A stretch of DNA of 58,895 nucleotides from Planctomycetaceae bacterium (GTDB lineage: Bacteria > Planctomycetota > Phycisphaerae > SM23-33). How positions within the stretch are numbered: position 1 is the first letter of the stretch; the number at the start of each line of letters is the position of its first letter. Shown piece by piece: positions 33,684 to 42,597 of this stretch. The notes below the pieces were generated by a model that was given only the letters and a program-made list of their open reading frames with translations, ran no database searches and was not told the origin of the DNA. The stretch covers positions 1 to 58,895 of the forward strand of contig JAJFVE010000190.1 of assembly GCA_021371965.1 (NCBI GenBank), in the 5' to 3' direction. Both the position numbers and the translations under genes were made by a program.

Positions 33684-33727
33684 AGATGCTCCTATAGAAT
33701 GTCCTGCGTTCGCAAAGGACCCATTGA

Positions 33728-35644
33728 TTGAATGGTGATTCGCAAATCCCGCAGGCTTCGATGCAGGATACCAACCGCACGGTGCCTATCCCTGCCAAGG
33801 GCGGGCTGAGGCGGCTGTTTGCTTTCGCCGGGCCGGCGTACATGGTGGCTGTGGGGTACATGGACCCGGGCAACTGGGCCACCGACCTGGCCGGCGGTTC
33901 AAATCTGGGCTACACGCTGCTGTGGGTGCTGCTGATGAGCAACGCCATGGCCGTCGTTCTCCAGACGCTCTCGGCGCGGCTGGGGCTGGTGACGGGGCGC
34001 GACCTGGCGCAGGCCTGCCGCGACGAATACCGCCCGCTCGTGCGCTACGTGCTGTTCTTCCTGTGCGAGATCGCCATCATCGCCTGCGACCTGGCCGAAC
34101 TGCTGGGCTCGGCGGTGGGCATCACGCTGCTGTCGGGCGGGCACATCCCGATCCAATTGGCCGTGGTGATCACGGGCCTGGACGTGCTGGTGCTGCTGGC
34201 GATCCAGCGCGGCGGCATCCGCAAGATGGAAGGCCTCATCATCGCCCTGATTTCGATCATCGGCATCTGCTTCATCGTCGAGGTGTTCCTCAGCAATCCT
34301 CAGTGGCTGGGCAGCGGTGGCGTGGTGAGCGGATTGGTGCCCACCGGAAAGTCCCTGTCGGGGCCGGGGCTCTATATCGCCATCGGCATCCTAGGCGCCA
34401 CCGTCATGCCGCACAACCTGTACCTGCACTCGGCGCTGGTCCAAAGCCGCGACGTGCGTCGCAGCGTCGCCAGCGTCATCCAGGCCTGCAAGCACAACCT
34501 CATCGACTCGGTCTTCGCCATGAACGGGGCATTCCTGATCAACGCGGCGATCCTGATCGTGGCGGCGGCGGTATTCCACACGCGCGGCCACGCCGTGGAG
34601 GAACTCGGCCAGGCGCACCAACTGCTGGAGAAACTGCTCGGCAGCACTGTTGCCCCGGTGGCGTTCGCCCTGGCGCTGCTGGCGGCTGGGCAGAGCTCGA
34701 CGATGACCGGCACGCTGGCCGGGCAGATCACGATGGAAGGCTTCCTGAGCATCCGCATTCGTCCGTGGCTGCGCCGGATCGTGACGCGCGGGCTGGCGAT
34801 CGTGCCCGCCGTCATCGTCGTGATGATCTCGGGCGAGAAAGGCATCTACTCGCTCCTGATCTTCAGCCAGGTGGTGCTGAGCCTGCAGTTGCCCTTCGCC
34901 ATCGTGCCGCTGGTGCGATTCACCTCCAGCCGCCGCAAGATGGGCCCCTTCGCTAACCGCCGGTGGCTGATCGTCGTAGCCTGGCTGATCACGGCGATTA
35001 TCGTCGCCCTGAACGTGCAATTGGTCGGCAGTCAGATTTGGGGCTGGACGCAGGGCGCCGGCGTCGGAGGGTGGATCGGCGCCTCGGCCGGCGGGGCAGC
35101 CCTGCTGGGCCTGCTGGGGTTGCTGGCATGGATGATCTTCCGCAGCGAGACGGGCGCGCCTCGCACGGCCCATCCGGTGACGGCGCAGGAAGTGCTCACG
35201 GCAGCGGCTGCACTCGACCGGCGCTTCCGCCGCATCGGCGTGGCGCTCGAGGCCAAGAGCCACGACGCCGCTGTCATCGCCCAGGCTGTCGGCCTAGCCA
35301 AGGCCCAGCAGTCCGAGCTGGTGCTGATGCACGTGGTCGAGGGCGTCGGCGGTCAGTGGTACGGGCCGCAGACCGGCGACATGGAAAGCCGCCAGGACGA
35401 GACATACCTGACGACGCTGGTAGAGAAGCTTCGCGGGGAGCTCGCAGCCGCCGGCGTGGCGGTACACGCCGTGCTGGGTTATGGCGACGTGCCCAAGCAG
35501 CTCGTGATGCTCGCCCACCGCGAGGGCGTCGACCTGCTGATCATGGGCTCGCACGGCCACAAGGGACTGGGCGACGTGGTGCACGGTTCGACCATCTCAG
35601 CCGTGCGGCACGGCGTGGATGTGCCGATCTTCGCGGTGCGCTAG
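33728..35644 (+). CDS. mntH: NRAMP-family metal transporter fused to a UspA domain
   Basis: The 638-residue protein has two parts. Residues of about 30-480 are an NRAMP transporter with eleven or so helices, including the metal-binding YMDPGNWATDL motif in helix 1 and GATVMPHNLYLHSALVQSR in helix 6. Residues of about 490-638 are a universal stress protein domain (VLTAAAALDRRFRRIGVALE, VLMHVVEGVG, LIMGSHGHKGLGDVVHGSTI), including the G-x2-G-x9-G(S/T) ATP-binding pattern. It imports Mn2+, Fe2+ or a similar ion; the UspA part may sense nucleotide. TTG 33728 has AAAGGA eight bases upstream; ATG 33761 is the alternative. It faces the feoB operon. Confidence 0.9.
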   Translation: MNGDSQIPQASMQDTNRTVPIPAKGGLRRLFAFAGPAYMVAVGYMDPGNWATDLAGGSNLGYTLLWVLLMSNAMAVVLQTLSARLGLVTGRDLAQACRDEYRPLVRYVLFFLCEIAIIACDLAELLGSAVGITLLSGGHIPIQLAVVITGLDVLVLLAIQRGGIRKMEGLIIALISIIGICFIVEVFLSNPQWLGSGGVVSGLVPTGKSLSGPGLYIAIGILGATVMPHNLYLHSALVQSRDVRRSVASVIQACKHNLIDSVFAMNGAFLINAAILIVAAAVFHTRGHAVEELGQAHQLLEKLLGSTVAPVAFALALLAAGQSSTMTGTLAGQITMEGFLSIRIRPWLRRIVTRGLAIVPAVIVVMISGEKGIYSLLIFSQVVLSLQLPFAIVPLVRFTSSRRKMGPFANRRWLIVVAWLITAIIVALNVQLVGSQIWGWTQGAGVGGWIGASAGGAALLGLLGLLAWMIFRSETGAPRTAHPVTAQEVLTAAAALDRRFRRIGVALEAKSHDAAVIAQAVGLAKAQQSELVLMHVVEGVGGQWYGPQTGDMESRQDETYLTTLVEKLRGELAAAGVAVHAVLGYGDVPKQLVMLAHREGVDLLIMGSHGHKGLGDVVHGSTISAVRHGVDVPIFAVR

Positions 35645-35652
35645 CCCGGAAG

Positions 35653-35808
35653 CATTTCCAATTTCCGATTTACAATTTCCAATTTAAGAAACAGGATTTC
35701 CGCCCTGTTAGCAGTCAAACGTGCTCGACAGGTTCTTCGCCTCGCAGCCAACGCGGCACGGGAATGTTTTGTTGTTCAATTGGAAATTGGAAATCGGAAA
35801 TTGGAAAT
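35653..35808. repeat. AATTGGAAATTG repeats, inverted pair after the NRAMP gene
   Basis: The left tract at 35653-35685 (TTTCCAATTTCCGATTTACA) and right tract at 35777-35808 (AATTGGAAATTGGAAATC) are complementary over about 30 bases and enclose about 90 bases. They could form a long hairpin at the convergent ends of mntH and the DtxR gene. Confidence 0.7.
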
Positions 35809-35813
35809 ATCCT

Positions 35814-36479
35814 TCACCACCCCCACCATCGTCGGCGTTTGCGACGCTGGGGGGAAGGCTGGCTCCAGTGCACATAGATGATCTGGGCCAGTTCGTGGTC
35901 GACGGTAAACTGGCTGTAGCCGACCTGGAAGACGTAGGACGGAAACCGGCGGATGAGGTGCACGTCGGCGCCGGGCAGGACGCCCATGGCCATGAGTTTC
36001 TGCACCTGGCGGTTGTCACGCGTGGTCAGGTAGGCCACGGTGCCGCTCTCGCCGGGTCGACCGTCGCAGAGGGCCCGCACTTCGGCGAAGGTTTCCTCGG
36101 CGGCCGCGCGGCAGCAGGCACCTTGCGGGATGGGCTTGCCATGCGGGCAGGTGCGCGGGTGCCCCAGCAGGGCGCAGATGCGGTCGTCCAGTCCGTTGAG
36201 CAGCAGGTGCTCAAACCGGCAGGCATCGGCGTCGACGTCGGGGCTGGCCAGCACGTTGCGCAGCAGGCACTCGGCCAGGCGGTGGCGGCGCACGACGTCG
36301 CGCCCCGCGGCCTCGCCAGTATCCGTCAGGCGGCACTGCCCATCCGTGCAGACGACATATCCGGCTGCCGTCGCTTCGGCCAGCGCGGGCTCGATCAACG
36401 TCGCGGCAGGGTACTCATCCTTCTCGAACTGCCACTCGTAAAGGCTTTCCATCAATTCTTCAACGGACGGCGTGGTCAT
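35814..36479 (-). CDS. DtxR/MntR-type regulator with C-terminal FeoA domain
   Basis: This 221-residue protein has an N-terminal winged helix-turn-helix and dimerisation domain (VEELMESLYEWQFEKDEYPA, LTDTGEAAGRDVVRRHRLAE, then HLLLNGLDDRICALLGHPRT), with metal-site candidates in EHLLLNGLD and CPHGKPIP. The C-terminal residues (about 130-205) form a FeoA/SH3-like domain (VAYLTTRDNRQVQKLMAMGV, LPGADVHLIRRFPSYVFQVG). In other bacteria FeoA and the DtxR repressor are separate or fused in this way. It is the third gene of the operon and its ATG overlaps the zinc-ribbon gene by 20 bases. It probably represses the operon when Fe2+ or Mn2+ is replete. Confidence 0.85.
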   Translation of the reverse strand: MTTPSVEELMESLYEWQFEKDEYPAATLIEPALAEATAAGYVVCTDGQCRLTDTGEAAGRDVVRRHRLAECLLRNVLASPDVDADACRFEHLLLNGLDDRICALLGHPRTCPHGKPIPQGACCRAAAEETFAEVRALCDGRPGESGTVAYLTTRDNRQVQKLMAMGVLPGADVHLIRRFPSYVFQVGYSQFTVDHELAQIIYVHWSQPSPQRRKRRRWWGW

Positions 36480-36651
36480 GACGTTTATTCCATAGTTTTC
36501 GCAGCCATTTGACGAGGCGCGGTTCTTCGGGCATTTCGTAGTCACAGTGCGGGCACTTGACCTTGTGGCAGCCGCCCATGACGCTGCAGCGGCCGCAGGC
36601 CTTGCGGGCGGATTGTTCGTCGAACTCCTTGCCGCAGAACGAGCAGATCAT
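36460..36651 (-). CDS. Small zinc-ribbon protein of the feo operon
   Basis: This is a 63-residue protein: MICSFCGKEFDEQSARKACG, then RCSVMGGCHKVKCPHCDYEM. Cysteine pairs CSFC, CGRC, C-HKVK-C and CPHC suggest one or two zinc (or iron-sulfur) sites, and the C-terminus is basic (KWLRKLWNKRHD). Its ATG overlaps the feoB stop (ATGA) and its stop overlaps the DtxR start, so the gene lies inside a tightly coupled operon. Similar small cysteine-rich proteins follow feoB in other bacteria, where FeoC occupies this position. Function unknown; a role in FeoB assembly or regulation is inference. Confidence 0.7.
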   Translation of the reverse strand: MICSFCGKEFDEQSARKACGRCSVMGGCHKVKCPHCDYEMPEEPRLVKWLRKLWNKRHDHAVR

Positions 36652-38675
36652 AGCGTCACCTTCAGCACCGTCAGCAGCGCATTGGCGCTCCAGCCGACGG
36701 CCAGGGCCACCACGCAAATGCCGATGGAGGTTGTCAGGGCCATCTTCCAGCCGCGCTCCTTCTTGAGGATCAGCAACTGCGCGATGCACGGGAGGAACAG
36801 TGTCAGCGTGATGGCGGCCACCACGAGTTGGCGGCCGCTCATCGCGGCGGTCTTCTGCAGTTCGTAGAGGCCCGCGGCGCCGTAGTCGCGGCGGAAGAAG
36901 CCGAACAGGAAGGCTTTTGCCGCGCCGTCGGGCAGGCCGATGGCGCCCACGACCGGCTTGAGGGCGTCCACGGCCAGGTCGAAGACGCCGGTGAGCTTGC
37001 CCAGCCAGATCAGCACGCTGGCCAGGATGAACAGCGGGAGCACTTCCTTGAAGTACCAGACCATGCGCGAGTAGGTCTTGACCAGCACATTGCCGACTCG
37101 CGGCAGTCGCAGCGGCGGCAGTTCCATGTAGAAGCTCGGTCGCTGGCCCGGCAGCAGCCGCGCGGCCAGGAAGCCCGTCAGCAGGAACACGCCCGTGACG
37201 AACGCCGCCCAGACCGCCAGGGCCCAGGGTCGCCCGGCCAGCAGACCCATAATCACGCCAAGCTGCGCCGAGCAGGGGATCGCCAGCGCCAGCAGCAGCG
37301 AAGCGATGACCTTCTCGCGCTTGGTCTCGAGCGTGCGGGTTACCATGGTGGCCATGGTGTCGCAGCCGAAGCCCAGGACGATAGGGATGACGGCGCGGCC
37401 GTTGAGGCCGATCTTCTTGAACACGCGGTCGATCAGCATCGCCAGACGCGGCAGGTAGCCGCTGTCTTCGAGGATCGAGAAGGCGATGAAGAACGTAGCC
37501 ACGATCGGCAGCACGATAGCCACCGCGTAGCGGATACCCAGGGTGACGATGCCGTAGTCGCCCACGAACAGGTCTCGCCAGACCGGCCAGGGAAGCAAGG
37601 CGTTGACCGCCTGCTCGACGTACGGCGTGACATAGCGGCCGAAGACGGTCTCCTGGATGAAGTCGACCATCGTGCCGGCGCCGAACTTGCCCACGAAGAC
37701 GTACAGGCCGAAATACAGGACCGCCGCCAGCAACGGCAGGCCCGTCAGCGGGTGCATGCACAGGCGGCTGAGCGTCTCGCGGAACGAGTGACGGCCTCGG
37801 GGCGGGAAGCAGACGGCGGCGTCAAGAATGCGGTCGCTGCGGCCTCGAAGGGCCAGCGTGGCGTAGTAGTGCGGCGAATGCTCCAGCAAGGCCCGTGCAT
37901 CATGCAGGGCCTGGAGGACGGCGTCGGTGTGCTCGGGGCTGCGGCGCCCAAGCACGCGCGAGGCCTCAGCGGGGTCTTCCTGCAACAGCAGCAGCGCCCG
38001 CGTGCGACGCGAAATACCGTGGTCGTCGCCCAGCGTCGGCGCGACGGTGTTCACCGCCCGCTCGAGAGCGGCGCCGTAGTCCACAGGCTCGCCGCCTGCG
38101 GCTTCGCGCTTCGTCTGCGCCACTGACTCGATCGCCGCAGCCAACTCGGCCATCCCCCCGCCGCTGATGGCGATGGTCTCGACGACCGGGATGCCCAGGA
38201 TCGTCGAGAGGCGGTCGGCGTCGATGGCGATGCGGAGTTGCCGCGCCTCGTCGGCCATGTTCAGCGCCAGCACCACCGGCAGATTGGCCTCGATCAGTTG
38301 CAGCGTCAGCCCCAGCATGCGGCGGATATTCTTGGCGTCAACGACGTGAACGACGGCCGCCGCCCGCTCCGTCAGCACCAGCCGGCAGGCGACGCGCTCC
38401 TCGTCGGTGATCGGACAAAGCGAGTAGATCCCCGGCGTGTCGACGACCTCGAAGTGCCGCTGGAGAATGCTCGAACGCCCGCGGCAGATCTCCACCGTCG
38501 TACCGGGATAGTTCGACACCGTCACGTACTGCCCCGTCAGGCGATTAAACAAGGCGCTCTTGCCGACGTTGGGGCTGCCCACAATCAATATCTTCCCCAG
38601 AGCCTCCCCAGCCGAAGGCATGGTGCCCGCCTTGCGGCCGCGGCCGAACCGCCTGAGCATTCCTTGCATGGACAC
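36648..38675 (-). CDS. feoB: Ferrous iron transporter FeoB
   Basis: The 675-residue protein has an N-terminal G domain with G1 GSPNVGKS (residues 33-40), G2 YPGTTVE, G3 DTPG and G4 NMAD motifs, a GDI-like helical part (about 190-300), and a C-terminal membrane domain with two 'Gate' repeats (FGCDTMATMVTRTLETKREK and IPCSAQLGVIMGLLAG; PCIAQLLILKKERGWKMALT). It transports Fe2+ across the inner membrane under anoxic conditions. It is the first gene of the feoB, zinc-ribbon, DtxR-FeoA operon; a separate feoA is absent. A palindrome (GTTCA-CCTCAA-TGAAC at 38696-38711) is 21 bases upstream. Confidence 0.95.
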   Translation of the reverse strand: MSMQGMLRRFGRGRKAGTMPSAGEALGKILIVGSPNVGKSALFNRLTGQYVTVSNYPGTTVEICRGRSSILQRHFEVVDTPGIYSLCPITDEERVACRLVLTERAAAVVHVVDAKNIRRMLGLTLQLIEANLPVVLALNMADEARQLRIAIDADRLSTILGIPVVETIAISGGGMAELAAAIESVAQTKREAAGGEPVDYGAALERAVNTVAPTLGDDHGISRRTRALLLLQEDPAEASRVLGRRSPEHTDAVLQALHDARALLEHSPHYYATLALRGRSDRILDAAVCFPPRGRHSFRETLSRLCMHPLTGLPLLAAVLYFGLYVFVGKFGAGTMVDFIQETVFGRYVTPYVEQAVNALLPWPVWRDLFVGDYGIVTLGIRYAVAIVLPIVATFFIAFSILEDSGYLPRLAMLIDRVFKKIGLNGRAVIPIVLGFGCDTMATMVTRTLETKREKVIASLLLALAIPCSAQLGVIMGLLAGRPWALAVWAAFVTGVFLLTGFLAARLLPGQRPSFYMELPPLRLPRVGNVLVKTYSRMVWYFKEVLPLFILASVLIWLGKLTGVFDLAVDALKPVVGAIGLPDGAAKAFLFGFFRRDYGAAGLYELQKTAAMSGRQLVVAAITLTLFLPCIAQLLILKKERGWKMALTTSIGICVVALAVGWSANALLTVLKVTL

Positions 38676-38695
38676 AGACGTTGTTCCTCTCGAAA

Positions 38696-38711
38696 GTTCA
38701 CCTCAATGAAC
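38696..38711 (-). promoter_or_regulatory. Possible metalloregulator site upstream of feoB
   Basis: GTTCACCTCAATGAAC is an inverted repeat with 5-base arms and a 6-base spacer, close to a TATAAG -10-like box on the minus strand (about 38723). It could be the target of the DtxR protein encoded in the operon; the arms are short, so this is weak. Confidence 0.4.
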
Positions 38712-38856
38712 AATCTATCTTATAACAAACACTAGCCGCATCTGGCCAATAATTCCGATAAAAATTTCCAGCCGGCCTGAGCCGCCAGAATTCCAGCGAT
38801 CGCCCAGAAAGGCCGATCAGAACCTGTTGTGCCTGTTTCTCCTTGTCAAGTCGGGA

Positions 38857-40296
38857 ATGAAAATCGCGCTAGTCAATCCGCCGTTCCTGTTCCCCTGCCG
38901 ACAGGAGATCGTCCTGTCGCACTGTCTGGGCCTGCGGTACCTCAGCGCCTCGCTCAAGGCCGCCGGTCATTGCGTGCAGTTCATCGACGCCCTCGCCGGC
39001 GGGCTCGACCAGGTCGAACCCTTCGCCGGCGGCGTGCTGGCCGGGCTGCCGATCCCGCGGATCGTCGCGCAGATCGACGCTCAGACCGATCTCGTTGCCG
39101 TCTCGGTGCCCTTCAGCCAACTCGCCCACGTGGGGCATCGTCTCGTAGCGGCCGTGCGGGCACGCCTGCCGCGGGCGCGAATCATCGTGGGCGGCGTGTA
39201 TCCTTCCACGCAGCCGGAACTGGCGCTGCAGGCCGGGGCAGACGCCATCGTCGTCGGCGAAGGCGAGGCCGTCATGGCTGAGATCGCCGCCGGCGGCAAC
39301 CTCGACCGGATCGCCGGCGTCTACACCCACCCCCTGCCGCCGGGGCAGCGATACGCCTCGGCGGCAGCCATTGATGATCTCGACGCCCTGCCGCGCGCGG
39401 ACGACGAGATTCCGCACATGAGCGCGTACTTTGAGTTGTCACCCCGGGCCGCGCGCGGGCGGCGCGTGGCGTCGATCATCACCTCGCGCGGCTGTCCGTT
39501 CGACTGCGAGTTTTGCAGCGTACACCCGGTCTGCGGGCGGCGCTGGCGTGCGATGAGCCCGGCCCGCGTGATTGACGACGTGGACTATCTCATGGCAAGG
39601 CACCAGGTGCGCGAGCTGGAGATCGAGGACGACAACTTCACCCTCGACGCCTCTCGGGCCGGTGCGATCCTCGAAGGCTTCGTCGCCCTGGGCCAGCGCC
39701 GCGGCCCGCTGGCCTGGCGGGCGCCCAACGGCATCCGCATCGACACGATCGACGCGCCGCTGGCCAAACTCATCGCACGCTCCAACTGCACCTCGTTGAC
39801 GGTCGCCCTGGAACACGGCGATGCGGAGATGTTGGAGATCATGAACAAGCGGCTCGACCTCGACCGTGCCTACGAGGCCCTGAGCTTGCTGACGGGCGCG
39901 GGCGTGCGGCAGATCGTCGTCTTCATTATCGTGGGCTATCCCGGCGAGACGGCCCGGCGTTTCGAGCGGTCGATCGCCTTCCTGCGGCGGCTGCGCAGGC
40001 TCAACAAGCGGATCATCCCCTGCGTGAACATCGCCCAGCCGTACCCGGGCACGCGTCTGCTGCAGCGGTGCCTGGCCGAAGGGATCATCGCCTCGGGCGA
40101 CTTCGCCGACTTCGCGTCCCGCCCGCGTCTGCTGAGCACCAACGCCACGGTCCCGATCGAGACGGCCGATTTTGACGCAGCGGAGGTCTTCCGCCGCCGC
40201 CGGCGCATCTGCCGAACCATGCCGGCGCTGTCCTGGCCGCAGCGGGTCGCCAACCGTATTCGCCGCGCAGTTGACCGCGGCGCGACCAGACCCTAG
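38857..40296 (+). CDS. B12-binding-domain radical SAM protein
   Basis: The product has 479 residues. The N-terminal cobalamin-binding Rossmann-like domain (MKIALVNPPFLFPCRQEIVL; GADAIVVGEGEAV, without the strict DxHxxG signature) is followed by a radical SAM core with the CPFDCEFC cluster motif (ITSRGCPFDCEFCSVHPVCG, then EIEDDNFTLDASRAG, MNKRLDLDRAYEAL, IIVGYPGETARRFERSI). This group includes tRNA, lipid and cofactor modifying enzymes, among them hopanoid, bacteriochlorophyll and methylthiotransferase types. No neighbour specifies the substrate. ATG 38857 was chosen because the fold starts at MKIALVNPP. Confidence 0.85.
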   Translation: MKIALVNPPFLFPCRQEIVLSHCLGLRYLSASLKAAGHCVQFIDALAGGLDQVEPFAGGVLAGLPIPRIVAQIDAQTDLVAVSVPFSQLAHVGHRLVAAVRARLPRARIIVGGVYPSTQPELALQAGADAIVVGEGEAVMAEIAAGGNLDRIAGVYTHPLPPGQRYASAAAIDDLDALPRADDEIPHMSAYFELSPRAARGRRVASIITSRGCPFDCEFCSVHPVCGRRWRAMSPARVIDDVDYLMARHQVRELEIEDDNFTLDASRAGAILEGFVALGQRRGPLAWRAPNGIRIDTIDAPLAKLIARSNCTSLTVALEHGDAEMLEIMNKRLDLDRAYEALSLLTGAGVRQIVVFIIVGYPGETARRFERSIAFLRRLRRLNKRIIPCVNIAQPYPGTRLLQRCLAEGIIASGDFADFASRPRLLSTNATVPIETADFDAAEVFRRRRRICRTMPALSWPQRVANRIRRAVDRGATRP

Positions 40297-40350
40297 AATA
40301 ACTCTGGAAGGTGCATCCCGCACAAGACCCTACGCTGAAGGGAGCCCGCC

Positions 40351-41070
40351 GTGCGACAATCTCCTGCCCGACCCGCTCACAGAGCCTTTACGCTGGTGGA
40401 ACTGATGGTGGTCATCGGCATCATTGCGGTGCTGGTGGGCATCCTGGTTCCTTCGTTCATCTATGTCCGCCAGCGCGCGATGGTCGCCGGATGCCTGAAC
40501 CGGCTCAAGGCCGTCGCCGACGGGATCACCAATTACGGCGCCAGCAGGATGTATCTGCCCAACTCCTACAAAGACGGCGCGGCGCCGTGGTACACCGTCT
40601 CGCCGCTGGGGCCGCTGTACACCTCCAAGGCCCTGGTCTGCCCCGGCGATTCGTCGCTGCCCAACGTCATGTGCGGCAGTGACGCCGGCGGATCGATTCC
40701 CGCCGACGCGGCGCAGTTCCAGTCCAGCTACGCAATGAACTATTGGGTCGATCACAACACGCCCAAGGCCTTCAGCCGCAAGAACGGCCACCCCAAGGAA
40801 GGCAACACCATCCTCATTGGCGAGAGCGACTGGGCGTGCTATCGCAACGACGACGATCTGGGGCCCTTGGCCCAGGCCGCCATCTTCCCCACCGGCCGTC
40901 ACAGCAGCACGCTGAACTTCCTGATGTTCGACCTGTCGGTCCGGTCGGTCACGGCAGCCCCGGTATCGGCGGATTGCGCAGCCCCGGGGCTGGAGGGCGG
41001 CGACTGGGGCGCCCATCTGTGCCTCTTCGACGCCGTCGGCATCGCCTGGACCGACGCGCTGAGCCAGTAG
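40351..41070 (+). CDS. Type II/IV pseudopilin-like protein
   Basis: This 239-residue protein has a prepilin leader and N-methylation helix at residues 12-32 (RAFTLVELMVVIGIIAVLVG, with the invariant glutamate of FTLVE). The rest is a globular domain with C-terminal FLMFDLSVRSV, like the 'FADGH' motif of planctomycete DUF1559-type pseudopilins. Such proteins are processed by prepilin peptidase and assembled into pili or secretion pseudopili, but their roles in planctomycetes are largely undefined. GTG start with GAAGGGAG upstream. Monocistronic. Confidence 0.85.
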   Translation: MRQSPARPAHRAFTLVELMVVIGIIAVLVGILVPSFIYVRQRAMVAGCLNRLKAVADGITNYGASRMYLPNSYKDGAAPWYTVSPLGPLYTSKALVCPGDSSLPNVMCGSDAGGSIPADAAQFQSSYAMNYWVDHNTPKAFSRKNGHPKEGNTILIGESDWACYRNDDDLGPLAQAAIFPTGRHSSTLNFLMFDLSVRSVTAAPVSADCAAPGLEGGDWGAHLCLFDAVGIAWTDALSQ

Positions 41071-41077
41071 CAAGACA

Positions 41078-41140
41078 GCGTTGATAAGTGCTGGGTGCCT
41101 CCGCCGCGACTTCTTCCCCTCCCCCGGTAACTGAGGGGAT
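41078..41140 (+). repeat. Dispersed intergenic element, copy 3 (short form)
   Basis: GCGTTGATAAGTGCTGG joins GTGCCTCCGCCGCGACTTC (41095-41113) directly, lacking the 70-base middle part of copies 1 and 2. The tail includes CCCCTCCCCCGGTAACTGAG, matching the inverted half at 27701-27715. Confidence 0.75.
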
Positions 41141-41197
41141 ACGTGAGGTTTTCCATTGTCCTTGTGTACCGGACCGTTCTTTGATACCTTCTTGCCA

Positions 41198-42433
41198 ATG
41201 GACGAAGACATAGCGACAGATACGGGCGCGTTTGCCGCCCTGGGGCTCACCGGTCCGCGGCTTCAGGCCTTGCAGCACATGGGCTGGACCACCCCGACGG
41301 AAATTCAGGTCAAGCTGATCCCGCAGGCGCTGGCCGGGCATGACATCCTCGGTCAGGCTCAGACCGGAACGGGCAAGACGGCGGCCTTCGGGCTGCCCAT
41401 CCTGCAGAATCTCCAGAGTGGCAAGGGCGTTCGCTGCCTGATCCTGGCCCCGACGCGCGAGTTGGCGGCGCAGGTGGCCGGCGAGATGCGCCTGCTCGGG
41501 CGCTTCAGCGAGCACAAGGTCGCCACCGTCTATGGCGGCGCGCGAATGCGAACGCAGGTGCAGGATATCAAGGCCGGGGCGAGCATCGTCGTCGGCACGC
41601 CCGGGCGCGTGATGGACCTGATGCAGCGGCGGCTGCTGAGCCTGGAGCACGTGGCCTTCGTCGTGCTGGACGAAGTCGACCGCATGCTGGACATCGGCTT
41701 CCGGGAGGACGTGCGGCACATTCTCTCGCACGCGGCCGGCCAGCGCCAGACGATCTTCGTCTCGGCGACCATCAACGAGGAGATCAACCGCCTGGCCCGC
41801 CAATACATGCGCCAGCCGGTCGAGGTGTTCTGCGCCCCGGACAAGCTGACGGTCGACCAGATCGACCAATGCTACGTCAGCGTGGCCCCGCACGACAAGA
41901 AGCGCCTGCTGGTGCACCTGCTGCGCAGCGAAAACCCGCACCTGGCCCTGGTGTTCACGCGCACCAAGCGCGACGCGACCCGAATCGCCCACCTGCTGCG
42001 CGAAGAGGGCGTCAACGCCCGCGAGATCCACGGCGACCTCGACCAGCGCGAGCGCGACCGCGTGATGAAACGTTTCCGCGAGGGCGATCTGCACGTGCTG
42101 GTCGCCACGGACCTGGCCAGCCGCGGCATCGACGTCGACGACATCTCCCACGTGATCAACTACGAGTTGCCCGACGATCCGGAAGTCTACGTCCACCGCG
42201 TCGGGCGAACCGCCCGCATGGGCGCCCAGGGCAAGGCCTTCACGTTCGTCACGCCCGACAAGGGCCGCGAGCTGACGCAAATCGAAATTCTTATCAACCG
42301 CGAACTGCCCGGCCGCGTCATCGAGGGTTTCAAGCCCTCGGCTGCCCCCGCCGGCGAGCGATCCGCCCCGGCCGGCCCGCGGGCCGTCGCCCTGCGCCGC
42401 CCCAATCGCCGCCCCGTGCGGCGCCGGCGCTGA
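41198..42433 (+). CDS. DEAD-box-family RNA helicase with DEVD motif II
   Basis: The 411-residue protein has the complete helicase core: Q motif (FAALGLTGPRLQALQHMGWT), motif I AQTGTGKT, PTRELA, motif II DEVD (instead of DEAD) in VVLDEVDRMLDIGF, SAT, ATDLASRGIDVDDI and HRVGRTARMG. The first three letters of motif II that coordinate Mg-ATP are kept. Similar to RhlE/DeaD-like proteins that unwind RNA in ribosome assembly or cold response. A short basic C-terminus (RRPNRRPVRRRR) may bind RNA. No ribosome site is visible at the ATG 41198. Confidence 0.92.
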   Translation: MDEDIATDTGAFAALGLTGPRLQALQHMGWTTPTEIQVKLIPQALAGHDILGQAQTGTGKTAAFGLPILQNLQSGKGVRCLILAPTRELAAQVAGEMRLLGRFSEHKVATVYGGARMRTQVQDIKAGASIVVGTPGRVMDLMQRRLLSLEHVAFVVLDEVDRMLDIGFREDVRHILSHAAGQRQTIFVSATINEEINRLARQYMRQPVEVFCAPDKLTVDQIDQCYVSVAPHDKKRLLVHLLRSENPHLALVFTRTKRDATRIAHLLREEGVNAREIHGDLDQRERDRVMKRFREGDLHVLVATDLASRGIDVDDISHVINYELPDDPEVYVHRVGRTARMGAQGKAFTFVTPDKGRELTQIEILINRELPGRVIEGFKPSAAPAGERSAPAGPRAVALRRPNRRPVRRRR

Positions 42434-42597
42434 TACCCCGCATGGGGGAGGGAGAATCGGTTATTTGACCGGCTCCCTCGCGATGCTCCCCTATCGCCAA
42501 TCCGGAATCGCTCAAGCCTTTCCCCCCTGCCTTGCCGATAGCAGGGATTGTGCGCGGCGCGTCTGGCCGCCTGCGCTTTAACTTTGGGAGTGCGACG

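Larger units (their letters stand above)
33378..33727. other. Gene-free interval with several repeat types
   Basis: These 350 bases contain an inverted TTAGCGGCGG hairpin repeat (33513-33537), a half copy of the ATTCGTGTCATTCGTG repeat (33562-33586) and an AATTGGAAATTG tract (33655-33683). No gene was seen. Confidence 0.7.
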
